The notes under the pieces were generated by a model, which saw nothing but the letters and a program-made list of their open reading frames with translations, searched no databases and had not been told where the DNA came from. From Bacillota bacterium (GTDB lineage: Bacteria; Bacillota; Clostridia; Saccharofermentanales; Fastidiosipilaceae): a stretch of 64,000 nt of DNA. Where the stretch lies: contig JAEZWR010000006.1 in the NCBI GenBank assembly GCA_023420115.1, positions 62,001 through 126,000 of the forward strand, given 5' to 3'. Position numbers and translations under genes: made by a program. Positions 26,287-35,046 of this stretch are shown piece by piece; position 1 is the first letter of the stretch; the number at the start of each line of letters is the position of its first letter.

Positions 26287-27657
26287 TTAGTCTTCATAAC
26301 TTATCCTGAAGCAGTCCGCATACTCCGCATAGAACATATCAATATCGCTAGGATCAGCATCAATTGTATTATGGCTTACAACTTTAAATGGCAAGTCCTG
26401 ACCGGTTCTGAGACAATGAACTGAAGTAGGACGTCTATTCTCATCAAAATACAGACACAGTCTGGCAGGAAGTTTCGGATGTTCTTTGTATAGATAAAAA
26501 GCGTAATCATTGGAATCTTTTCTTGTATATCTCAAATGCCTCCATGATGGGCAAGGGGAAATACCAGAATCATATATTGCCTCGGCGTTTGATTTTACAA
26601 ATCTTCCAAACTGTCTCAAGGTATGAACAGCATCAATTGGCAAGTCGCCATTCGGTTGTGGAGTTACATTTAGCGCCAAGCTTCCACCCTTTGACAAAAT
26701 CTCTATAAATTTATGTGTAACATCCCTCGCTGACTTGCAGGGACTGGAATAGTGATATGAGAAATGATCCTGCAAAGTCATGCATGTTTCCCAAGGTACA
26801 GGAATTTTCTCATTTGGAATTTCCTGTTCAGGCGTGAGAATATTCTCATTTTCACCTGTAACAGCCCTGTCAACTACTACAAGATGTGGCTGATACTTAT
26901 CGCGAAGCTCTTTTACCAATTCTGACAGCCTAATGTCCTGATTATTAATACTTGGTTGTACCTGTCCGCCATCTAACCAGAGACAATCTATCTTTCCATA
27001 ATTAGAGCATAGTTCTTTAATCTGATTATAAACATATTCAATATATTTTTCCCAAATCTCAGGTTTTTCTTTTGGATCATAATTAGCATTATTATTTTTT
27101 GCTGGGCCAAATTCAGGAACCCAATAATATTCAGAATGCCAATCAGGCTTCGAAAAATATGTTCCTATTGCCATATCTCTCTTGCGGAATGCTTCATATA
27201 GTGCTCGGACAATATCTGGCTTCTCAGCACTGTGATAAGGACAATCCTCAGCAGTAATTTTATAATCACTATATTTTGAATCATACATACAGAAGCCATC
27301 ATGATGCTTGGTCGTAAATAGAAGATATCTAAAACCGCACTCTTCGGCCAACGAAGCAATCTTCTCTGCGTTAAATCTAATTGGATTAAAAGTCTTATTC
27401 AGTTCCCAGTACTGTTTCTTAAATGTTTCGATATCAGTCCAATCAACATCTTCCTGACACCATGCCCAATGACTATCAACTAGTGGCCATGATTCATATG
27501 TTCCAATCTGAGTAACGGGAGCAAAATGCATCATAAATCCTAATTTTAGTCCACTATAGTACTTAAGATGTTCCAAAACTTTAGGGTCTTCAGGCCATAC
27601 ATATCCTTTGTATTCACTCATCTGGTGAACACCGTCTTTTATTTTCTCCTTTGCCAT
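26287..27657 (-). CDS. Alpha-L-fucosidase, GH29 (first copy)
   Basis: Releases terminal L-fucose from glycans; no signal peptide, so it acts on imported sugars. The 456-residue protein shows the GH29 pattern: GFMMHFAPVTQ near residue 40, the TTKHHDGFCMYDSKYSDY motif with HHD at 118-120, and the nucleophile Asp in LWLDGGQVQ (D229). The C-terminal 100 residues form a small beta domain. GGGAGGG lies 7 bases before the ATG. It diverges from the sugar transporter genes at 28282 across a 620-base gap, suggesting shared control. Substrate linkage cannot be read from sequence. Confidence 0.93.
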   Translation of the reverse strand: MAKEKIKDGVHQMSEYKGYVWPEDPKVLEHLKYYSGLKLGFMMHFAPVTQIGTYESWPLVDSHWAWCQEDVDWTDIETFKKQYWELNKTFNPIRFNAEKIASLAEECGFRYLLFTTKHHDGFCMYDSKYSDYKITAEDCPYHSAEKPDIVRALYEAFRKRDMAIGTYFSKPDWHSEYYWVPEFGPAKNNNANYDPKEKPEIWEKYIEYVYNQIKELCSNYGKIDCLWLDGGQVQPSINNQDIRLSELVKELRDKYQPHLVVVDRAVTGENENILTPEQEIPNEKIPVPWETCMTLQDHFSYHYSSPCKSARDVTHKFIEILSKGGSLALNVTPQPNGDLPIDAVHTLRQFGRFVKSNAEAIYDSGISPCPSWRHLRYTRKDSNDYAFYLYKEHPKLPARLCLYFDENRRPTSVHCLRTGQDLPFKVVSHNTIDADPSDIDMFYAEYADCFRISYED

Positions 27658-28281
27658 AGAAATCCCTCCCTTATAAATAGGTAAACTTAATTTTCTGAGA
27701 GAACAAGTTAATTATAAATTATTCTCACATACTAGCATTTAGTATAAAGATTGATATGACAATTTGAGCAAGAATTTTCTCGCTTGAACTATTTTGAACA
27801 TTCGGCAATATTTGTGGATATTTTCTCAATTTCTATGTTAATAAGAGTCGAAAAAACAAAAGCATAATACCGTTATTCACCTGTTTCTTCTTACTGTGGC
27901 ACTATCTTGAACAGTTACACAAATCACATCTAAAAACATCAACATTTATATAACCTTTATCTATACACTTGTAATTTTATGGACATTTTTCCAGTTTCAT
28001 TGTTAATTATGTCTGAATGCACTTGCTTGAAATGGTATTTTTTGTTTATTATGTATACACAGTTGCAAGCGCGAAAATTATCTTTGTTATTTTGTTCATA
28101 TTCGCAATTCTCAATTTTCCATAGCGGAAATGTTTCTATTTTGACAAGTTAAACCGCGAACAAACTAGGTAGCTGTCATTTTGGAGAACAGCATCATATG
28201 TTAAATTGTGGAAAATTCTACAATCAAAATATTATGACTTTGTTTCTCTACATTGATATTTTGCAATGAAAGGAAGCTAAT
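27658..28281. promoter_or_regulatory. Divergent intergenic region between fucosidase and LplB genes
   Basis: About 620 bases without a gene. It must hold promoters for both divergent units. It is strongly AT-rich. I looked for a catabolite-response palindrome and found none that fits the consensus. AAAGGAAG before 28282 is the Shine-Dalgarno of the permease gene. Confidence 0.5.
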
Positions 28282-29220
28282 ATGAGTACAGCCGAACGCT
28301 CTTTGTCAAAACACCAATTGTGGTTACGTATTAAACGCCACTGGCAACTTTACCTGATAATTCTCGTGCCTTTCAGTATGGTAATTGTTTTTAATTACTT
28401 GCCTATGTATGGTATCACCTTGGCTTTTAAAAATTTCAGAGAAATTGATGGTATTATTAGAAGTCCTTGGGTTAACCCAATTTTTAAACATTTCCAGACC
28501 TTCTTTAACTCATATTATTTTGGAAGGTTGATATCTAACACACTGATTCTAAGTTTATACTCCCTTGTTGCAGGCTTCCCCTTCGCCATTATTCTGGCAA
28601 TTTTGATTAATGAGTGCCGTAAGAAGAAATTCGCCAAGACAGTACAGATGATAACCTATGCTCCTTATTTTATTTCTACCGTTGTTATGGTTTCTATCAT
28701 CTTACTGATGTTCTCTCAGCGCACTGGTATTGTTAACCATATGATCGCATCACTCGGTGGCAAAAGAATCAATTTCATGGCTGCTCCTAAATACTTCAGA
28801 CACTTATATGTTTGGTCTGGTGTATGGCAGGGCACAGGCTTCAGCTCTGTTATTTATATAGCTGCATTAGCTGGCGTAGACTCCAGCCTCCACGAGGCAG
28901 CAATTGTAGATGGTGCAAATAGGTTCCAAAGAGTTTGGCATGTTGATCTACCTGGAATCAGACCAACTATTATCATTCTCTTAATCCTAAGTACCGGTTC
29001 AATCCTGAGTGTTGGTTATGAAAAAGTCTTACTTATGCAGAATTCCAGCAACAGTGTTGTCTCAGATATCATTTCTACCTTTGTCTACCAAATGGGTCTT
29101 ATAAATAAAGACTACGGTCTATCTACAGCTATTGGATTATTTAATTCAGTAATTAACCTTATACTTCTACTTTCAGTTAATTTTATAAGTAGGAAGTATA
29201 GCGATACATCATTATTATAG
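28282..29220 (+). CDS. lplB: Sugar ABC transporter permease, LplB type (CUT1)
   Basis: First membrane subunit of an oligosaccharide importer, 312 residues with six predicted helices, the first at about 25-45. The LplB hallmark NYLPMYGITLAFKNF follows that helix. The coupling loop HEAAIVDGANRFQRVWHVDL lies about two thirds along. LplB-type transporters usually lack their own ATPase gene and share MsmK-like ATPases; none is found here. Downstream lie the second permease and the binding protein. The divergent fucosidase suggests a fucosylated glycan as substrate. Confidence 0.92.
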   Translation: MSTAERSLSKHQLWLRIKRHWQLYLIILVPFSMVIVFNYLPMYGITLAFKNFREIDGIIRSPWVNPIFKHFQTFFNSYYFGRLISNTLILSLYSLVAGFPFAIILAILINECRKKKFAKTVQMITYAPYFISTVVMVSIILLMFSQRTGIVNHMIASLGGKRINFMAAPKYFRHLYVWSGVWQGTGFSSVIYIAALAGVDSSLHEAAIVDGANRFQRVWHVDLPGIRPTIIILLILSTGSILSVGYEKVLLMQNSSNSVVSDIISTFVYQMGLINKDYGLSTAIGLFNSVINLILLLSVNFISRKYSDTSLL

Positions 29221-29236
29221 GTTGGAGGTTTCAATT

Positions 29237-30226
29237 ATGTCTGATAAGAATTTTGTTGATAAAAATAAACCCCAAGACATGGAGAATTCCACTCCAACCG
29301 TAAACATCACTAAGCTAAATAGAAAAAATAAAAAAGGTCGCAAAATGCAGAAAACTTGGGATGATATCTTATTTGATTGCATTGTATATTTTGGCTTGAG
29401 TTTCGCTGCAATTATCATCCTATATCCCCTAATCTACGTTCTTAGTGCTTCATTTTCCACTCCCTACGCAGTTACTTCTGGTAAAGTCTGGCTCTATCCA
29501 GTAGATTTCTCATTGATTGGTTACGAAACTGTATTCAAGACCAACAAAGTCTTAATTGGTTATAAAAATAGCCTGATAGTGGCATGTTCAGCAGCTGTAG
29601 TTTCTGTTCTTTTGACTATGTGCTATGCATATGTCCTTTCAATAAGAGATTTTGTCGGCCGAAAATTCTTTACTATAGTATTAATCATAACTATGTTCTT
29701 CGGTGGCGGTTTAATTCCATCTTTCTTATTAATTCAGCAGCTTGGACTTTATGATACTTATTGGGCTCTTATTCTCCCTGGTGCTGTAAGTGCATATAAC
29801 ATTGTCATAGCAAGAACATTTATTTCATCATCAATTCCTTATGATTTATACGAAGCTGCAAGTATAGATGGCTGTTCTGATTTTAACTACTTTATCAGAA
29901 TGATAATCCCCCTCTCCAAACCAATTATCGCCGTCCTTACTTTATACGCTGTAGTAGGACAATGGAACAACTATTTCAGCGCTATGATTTATCTATCAAC
30001 CCCTGCCAAGTACACATTGCAGCTAATCTTACGCGACATCATTATTCAGAATAGAGTAGATCCTACTATGATGATAGATGTTGATTTAATGCAAAAAAGA
30101 CAGGGACTTTCTGAGTTGCTTAAATACTCTTTGATAGTAGTTTCATCCGTTCCGATGCTGATGCTATACCCCTTTATCCAGAAACACTTTGTCAAAGGTG
30201 TAATGGTAGGTTCAGTAAAAGGATAA
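29237..30226 (+). CDS. lplC: Sugar ABC transporter permease, LplC/YtcP type (CUT1)
   Basis: Second permease subunit, 329 residues. The ATG at 29237 is chosen because GGAGG lies 8 bases upstream; a TTG five codons earlier is part of that site. A polar N-terminal tail of about 45 residues precedes six helices. The segment ILYPLIYVLSASFSTPYAV and the coupling loop YEAASIDGCSDFNYFIRMII are typical of the family. It begins 16 bases after the lplB stop. Substrate is inferred only from neighbours. Confidence 0.92.
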   Translation: MSDKNFVDKNKPQDMENSTPTVNITKLNRKNKKGRKMQKTWDDILFDCIVYFGLSFAAIIILYPLIYVLSASFSTPYAVTSGKVWLYPVDFSLIGYETVFKTNKVLIGYKNSLIVACSAAVVSVLLTMCYAYVLSIRDFVGRKFFTIVLIITMFFGGGLIPSFLLIQQLGLYDTYWALILPGAVSAYNIVIARTFISSSIPYDLYEAASIDGCSDFNYFIRMIIPLSKPIIAVLTLYAVVGQWNNYFSAMIYLSTPAKYTLQLILRDIIIQNRVDPTMMIDVDLMQKRQGLSELLKYSLIVVSSVPMLMLYPFIQKHFVKGVMVGSVKG

Positions 30227-30361
30227 GGAGTAGAAGATTAGAATTACTTAATTCATTAACTAGTGACTTATAACACACTGCACAAACTTACTTATACATA
30301 AATATACGAACTATTTAGAAATTTTAAATAATTAATATTCTATATTTTTAATTTGGAGTTA

Positions 30362-30375
30362 CGGCATATATGCCG
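30362..30375 (+). repeat. Perfect palindrome upstream of the sugar-binding protein gene
   Basis: CGGCATATATGCCG reads the same on both strands, 48 bases before the start codon. It could be an operator or an mRNA hairpin setting binding-protein level relative to the permeases. Confidence 0.5.
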
Positions 30376-30423
30376 CTCAAATAGATCATTAAATAATGAT
30401 TATTAAATGAGGAGGACGATAGA

Positions 30424-32175
30424 ATGAAGCAGAAAAAGTTAGCTAGCTTTGCTTTGGCTTTTGCAATGGGCTTGGCAGTACTTCCCTTAGGATTTGTTTC
30501 AGCCGATTCAGAAACCGAAGTTGGCAAAAAAGGTCAGCTTCAGGAAAAAGGAAATTTCCCAATTTCCAGTGAGGGAGAAACAGTTAGTATAGCCACTGTT
30601 CAGACCAGCTACTTCGGAGATGTTCCCAATATCTACTTTACAAAGTGGTATGAAGAACAGAGTGGAGTTAAGGTAGACTGGAGAATTATTCCCGAAGCAA
30701 CCAAGACCGAGCAAATCGGAATCATGATGGCAAGCTTAGATACTCTGCCAGATGCAATGATGGGTATGGACTTTAGTCCTGCTGATCAAGTCAAGTATGG
30801 TTCACAGGGCATTTTCATTGATCTAAAGAATTACATCAATGATTTAGGTGTATTCACAAAAGAAGCTTATACAGAGAAAATGCTACAATCGATAACAGCT
30901 CCAGACGGTGCTATTTATGCCTTACCTGGCGTAAATGCCTGCTATCACTGTATGTTCCCAGGCAAAGCCATGATCAACCAAAAGTGGCTCGATAATCTTG
31001 GTCTGAAAATGCCTACAACAACAGAAGAATTCCACGAAGTTCTCAAGGCATTTAAAGAGCAAGATGCTAATGGCAATGGAGACCCCAATGACGAAGTTCC
31101 AATGATGGGTTCAGATGGCGGTTGGAACGCCAGAGTTTATGATTTCCTCCTAGAACCATTCTTCTACAATGACTACACATCTCGTATCTCATTAGAAGAT
31201 GGCAAGGTGAAATTCAATGCTAATACAGAAGAGTTCAAAGAAGCTCTTAAATATATCCGTTCACTGGTAGAAGAAGAACTTATCGATCCAGTATCACTTA
31301 CCCAGACAGCAGAAGAGTTCGCACAAGTAGGCGGAGCACCAGACGAAGTACTAGTTGGTGTTGTAACCGGTGCTACATGGTGGACAGGTCTAGGACCAGA
31401 TTCCAGCGATCCTCTACAGAGAAGTAGAGAGTATGTCGCCCTTCCTCCTCTCAAAGGACCAAATGGCGAACAAAATACTCTAACTGCTACCTCTCCTCTA
31501 GCAACAGGTAAATTTGTCATCACAAACAAGGCTCAAAATCCTGAACTTCTATTTAAGTGGGCAGATGGTCTTATGAGTGACGAAGCAACCTACATCTCCA
31601 CTTATGGAAAGATTGAAGAGGGCTGGTTGGCACCAGACGAAGGAGCCAAAGGCATCAATGGCAAGCCCGCTCTTTATAAGATTCCCGAAGCTGGTGGTGG
31701 TGCTGCAGACGACTCATTATTAGGTGGTATGCCAAACGTAGCACTTGCCAATCGTACAAGTGACTTCCGCCTAGGTCAGCAGCTCAAAGACAGCGAAGAT
31801 TCAAAATGGGATTCCGAACCACGTCTATATCAAATTACACATGACGCATATGAACCATTCAACTCTGATAGCAAGTCCGTCCCAACATTGATGATGGAAC
31901 CAGAAGAATCAACCGAGCGCGCTAGCCTCGAAACTCAGATTGTTAAGTATGTCAACGAACAAATCGTTGCTTTCCTTTCCGGTAATAGAGACATTGACGC
32001 TGAGTGGGATGCTTATGTTGCAGAATTCAATAATTTAGGACTCGATAGATACATTGAGTTATTACAAAAAGCTTACACACGTCAGTATGGCGAGGGTGGA
32101 AGCACTGAAGAAACAACAGAAGCTTCAGAGTCAGAATCTGAGTCAGAGACAGCTTCAGAGTCACAGTCTGAATAA
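30424..32175 (+). CDS. lplA: Extracellular sugar-binding protein, LplA type
   Basis: Receptor of the LplB/LplC importer, 583 residues, SBP family 1. The signal peptide (about 1-27) ends in FVSAD without a lipobox cysteine, so it is not predicted to be a lipoprotein. The fold is supported by IYFTKWYEEQSGVKVDWRII and YALPGVNACYHCMFPG near the first third, and by the DANGNGDPNDEVPM calcium-loop-like segment. The last 25 residues are a Ser/Glu/Thr tail (TEETTEASESESESE). GGAGG is 8 bases upstream. It is last in the operon and followed by a strong terminator. Confidence 0.9.
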   Translation: MKQKKLASFALAFAMGLAVLPLGFVSADSETEVGKKGQLQEKGNFPISSEGETVSIATVQTSYFGDVPNIYFTKWYEEQSGVKVDWRIIPEATKTEQIGIMMASLDTLPDAMMGMDFSPADQVKYGSQGIFIDLKNYINDLGVFTKEAYTEKMLQSITAPDGAIYALPGVNACYHCMFPGKAMINQKWLDNLGLKMPTTTEEFHEVLKAFKEQDANGNGDPNDEVPMMGSDGGWNARVYDFLLEPFFYNDYTSRISLEDGKVKFNANTEEFKEALKYIRSLVEEELIDPVSLTQTAEEFAQVGGAPDEVLVGVVTGATWWTGLGPDSSDPLQRSREYVALPPLKGPNGEQNTLTATSPLATGKFVITNKAQNPELLFKWADGLMSDEATYISTYGKIEEGWLAPDEGAKGINGKPALYKIPEAGGGAADDSLLGGMPNVALANRTSDFRLGQQLKDSEDSKWDSEPRLYQITHDAYEPFNSDSKSVPTLMMEPEESTERASLETQIVKYVNEQIVAFLSGNRDIDAEWDAYVAEFNNLGLDRYIELLQKAYTRQYGEGGSTEETTEASESESESETASESQSE

Positions 32176-32263
32176 GATAAATTTTAATATCTATATTAAG
32201 AATTAGCACAAAAGGAATATTTAACCTTAGAAATTTCAAATATATAGATACTTAATACGACTC

Positions 32264-32300
32264 AAATCCACAGGGAAAAGTCCCTGTGGATTTTTTATTT
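32264..32300 (+). terminator. Terminator of the lplBCA operon
   Basis: ATCCACAGGGA pairs perfectly with TCCCTGTGGAT over a 4-base loop and runs into TTTTTT. Confidence 0.95.
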
Positions 32301-32355
32301 AGTAGCTAGAGTATAATATTATTTATTCACTTTCATTCCTTATTCGGAGGCTCAT

Positions 32356-33780
32356 ATGAGTGTACGCAAGCTCAAACCAACAAAAATTAAAAATTATACT
32401 ATTAATCGTAATGATGAACTCGCTACGTACTCAATACCCAAACTTTTATTCAAATTATCAGTACCTGCCATAATCGCTCAACTAGTAAATGCCCTATACA
32501 ACATTATCGATAGAATATATATTGGTAATATTCCTGAATTAGGTAGAAATTTGCTTACCTCCGTAGGACTCACCTTTGCTGTGATAATGATAATAAGTGC
32601 CTTTGCCTCCCTAATCGGTGCCGGAGCCGCACCTCTAATGTCCATCAAACTCGGTCAGAATAGAAAAGATGAAGCAGCTAATATTCTTTCTGAATCTCTA
32701 TCTTATCTACTCATCTTAAGTATTATCCTTCCCCCTATCATTCTTATATTCCAAGATAGCTTCCTCTATATATTTGGAGCCTCAACTAACACATTCCAAG
32801 CAGCCAAAAATTATCTAAGTATTTATGCAATCGGCACACCTTTTGTTATGATTTCCCTCGGTATGAATTTTTTTATTAACGCCCAAGGCTTCACCCAACT
32901 AGGTATGCGCAGTATTTTAATTGGAGCAGTTTCAAATATTATTCTTGATCCAATTTTTATCTTTATCTTAAAGATGAACGAAAGAGGCGCTGCCCTGGCC
33001 AGTATTATTTCTCAAGCCCTTTCTGCAATATATGTAATATATTTATTGAGTTCTGGTAGATTACCACTGAGCATAAAATGGAATGTTACTTTTAAACCAA
33101 GCTTCAAACTAATTCTCCCCATAGTGAGCCTAGGTCTTTCACCATTCATTATGCAATCTACGGAAGGAATCCTGCAAATTGTTCAAAATAACACCTTGCA
33201 AAAATACGGTGGAGATATGGCAGTTGGTGCAATGGTAATTATAGTATCCCTGACTCAACTTTTCTTCCTACCCTGTGTAGGCTTAGGCAGTGGTTCACAA
33301 GCTATTATTAGTTTTAATTACGGTGCCAAAAATTACAAACGAGTGATTATATGTGCGAAACTAGCTGCTTTTGTATCTTGGGCTTGGTTATTTGTCGCCT
33401 TTGTGGGCTTCTTGCTAATCCCGCAATTTTTCACTAGATTATTTACTCAAGATATTGCCCTCATCAATTTTACAACCCAGCCTTTAAGAATTTATATGAT
33501 AGGATTCTTTTTATTAGGCCTGCAATTATCCCTGCAAAATAGCTTCGTAGCTCTAGGTCAAGCCAAAATATCAATCTGTTTAGCTCTACTTCGCAAACTC
33601 ATCTTGCTGATCCCCCTAATTCTTATTCTTCCTCAAATAACCTCTTGGTCATATCGAGCAGTATTTATCGCAGAGCCTATATCTGATCTTATAGCTAGCC
33701 TTTGCACTACTTTTGTCTTTATAATTTATTACAATAAGAAACTTAAACCTAAACTTGAATTAAATGATAGTAAAAAATAA
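32356..33780 (+). CDS. MATE family efflux transporter
   Basis: Multidrug or metabolite exporter using a sodium or proton gradient, 474 residues with twelve hydrophobic segments. A polar N-terminal tail of about 25 residues precedes the MatE core, which begins at IPKLLFKLSVPAIIAQLVNA with the family motif NIIDRIYIGNI. The second half contains CVGLGSGSQAIISFNYGAKN, matching the repeat signature. It stands between the sugar operon terminator and a bidirectional terminator, so it has its own transcript. Its link to sugar use is only positional. Confidence 0.92.
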   Translation: MSVRKLKPTKIKNYTINRNDELATYSIPKLLFKLSVPAIIAQLVNALYNIIDRIYIGNIPELGRNLLTSVGLTFAVIMIISAFASLIGAGAAPLMSIKLGQNRKDEAANILSESLSYLLILSIILPPIILIFQDSFLYIFGASTNTFQAAKNYLSIYAIGTPFVMISLGMNFFINAQGFTQLGMRSILIGAVSNIILDPIFIFILKMNERGAALASIISQALSAIYVIYLLSSGRLPLSIKWNVTFKPSFKLILPIVSLGLSPFIMQSTEGILQIVQNNTLQKYGGDMAVGAMVIIVSLTQLFFLPCVGLGSGSQAIISFNYGAKNYKRVIICAKLAAFVSWAWLFVAFVGFLLIPQFFTRLFTQDIALINFTTQPLRIYMIGFFLLGLQLSLQNSFVALGQAKISICLALLRKLILLIPLILILPQITSWSYRAVFIAEPISDLIASLCTTFVFIIYYNKKLKPKLELNDSKK

Positions 33781-33798
33781 TCTTCTATTGTCTTTAAT

Positions 33799-33838
33799 AA
33801 AAAATTCCCTTTCTTAAGTAAAAGAATGGGAATTTTTT
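33799..33838. terminator. Bidirectional terminator between convergent genes
   Basis: AAAAAATTCCC pairs with GGGAATTTTTT, extended by a TTCTT/AAGAA inner stem. A and T tracts on both sides let it stop the MATE gene and the converging gene at 33876. Confidence 0.85.
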
Positions 33839-33875
33839 GACTATCTATTTTTAATATAAGCCTATATGATAAAAA

Positions 33876-34943
33876 TTATAAAGTAAGTCTTCCTAGCCCA
33901 TTTAAACTAAACTTGCCATCTTCATCCAGCGATGCAATTTCACCATCGCTATTACAGGTCAGACGCAAACAATCGCCACAGGCATATATCTTATATTCAA
34001 GAGGAAATTCATTGACAATCTCAGAGAAGCTAACTGAAAATTCTTCACTTAAACCTCTTTCATCTGCAAAACACCCAAACTTCTCTTTGTAATTATGCTC
34101 CAAGTACCAAATCTTCCTAAGAAACAATTGGGTCATGCATAAAGTCTGATGTTTCTTTGACCTGACAATTTCTTTTATCTTACTTAATGACTTATCATCA
34201 CAAAAATATAAATAACCCCAATTCTCAGGATAATGCATATTTATCAAACCCTGTTCTGACCACACCCAATTTTCTTCTGGCAAAATACTATTGAACTCAT
34301 CAAGTCTTTTTACATAAGCACCTTCAACAAAATCAGTATTCCAATGCACACGTGAAAAATTCAGGCGATAATAATCTCCAATCTTAATCTCCTCTTCATG
34401 AAGCTTATCAACCTCTTTTATTGATGTAAAAGGCATAAAAATGATGGTTCTCCAATCTTGCACTTTACCATCTTTCTCTCTTATTTCCGTCTTAGTAAGA
34501 AGTCCCTTAATATCAAATGAATTTAAAGGCAGTCCTCCATTTCTATATGGCTTAGTAAGTAACAAATCCCACACTGTATTTATGGCATTTATTTCTAATT
34601 CAATATAGTTATGCGTATCTCCATCTGGGTCTAAAAAAATCTCAAAATCATTATCTTGAAAAATAACTTCATCTCTATTCTTAACATTAGCCCACACTTC
34701 ATCCCCCTGCATTATCGCAAGAAAATACAACCCTTCATCGGACCAACGCATTTTAACCCTTGTATCAAACCAAGGTTTGGGCTTATTATCTCCCTCAATG
34801 TCTATAAAGCACTCCGTAAATTCTGCACCAGACCAAATAGACAAATTTTCATCAAAGGGCAAAGAAGAGAAATCAGCAATTCGCTCACACTTCATACAAA
34901 AATATTCTCTAAATCCATAGCTAAGTCTTTTAGGTATTTCCAT
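33876..34943 (-). CDS. CBM9-like carbohydrate-binding protein
   Basis: A 355-residue protein whose core (about 30-250) resembles family 9 carbohydrate-binding modules. Support comes from VKMRWSDEGLYFLAIMQGDE, FQDNDFEIFLDPDGDTHNYIE, the INTVWDLLL strand and YRLNFSRVHW. No signal peptide or membrane segment is seen, so it acts inside the cell unless exported in another way. The C-terminal 100 residues are a separate, unrecognised part. It lies downstream of the second fucosidase with a terminator between them, and probably aids glycan handling. Confidence 0.75.
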   Translation of the reverse strand: MEIPKRLSYGFREYFCMKCERIADFSSLPFDENLSIWSGAEFTECFIDIEGDNKPKPWFDTRVKMRWSDEGLYFLAIMQGDEVWANVKNRDEVIFQDNDFEIFLDPDGDTHNYIELEINAINTVWDLLLTKPYRNGGLPLNSFDIKGLLTKTEIREKDGKVQDWRTIIFMPFTSIKEVDKLHEEEIKIGDYYRLNFSRVHWNTDFVEGAYVKRLDEFNSILPEENWVWSEQGLINMHYPENWGYLYFCDDKSLSKIKEIVRSKKHQTLCMTQLFLRKIWYLEHNYKEKFGCFADERGLSEEFSVSFSEIVNEFPLEYKIYACGDCLRLTCNSDGEIASLDEDGKFSLNGLGRLTL

Positions 34944-34979
34944 AAAATCAACTCCTTAACAATATGTCCTAATAGCAAA

Positions 34980-35027
34980 ACAAAAGAGAGGCACAGTAGC
35001 CCCATTCATTCAAGTCAACTGTACCTC
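34980..35027 (-). terminator. Terminator downstream of the second fucosidase gene
   Basis: Minus strand GAGGTACAGT pairs with ACTGTGCCTC (one G-U) and is followed by TCTTTTGTTTT. It may only partly block read-through into the CBM9-like gene. Confidence 0.75.
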
Positions 35028-35046
35028 AACTTTAAAATAGAAAAAA

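Noticed and set aside
27658..28281. Possible catabolite-response element in the divergent glycan region
   Set aside because: No sequence there fits the cre consensus on either strand.
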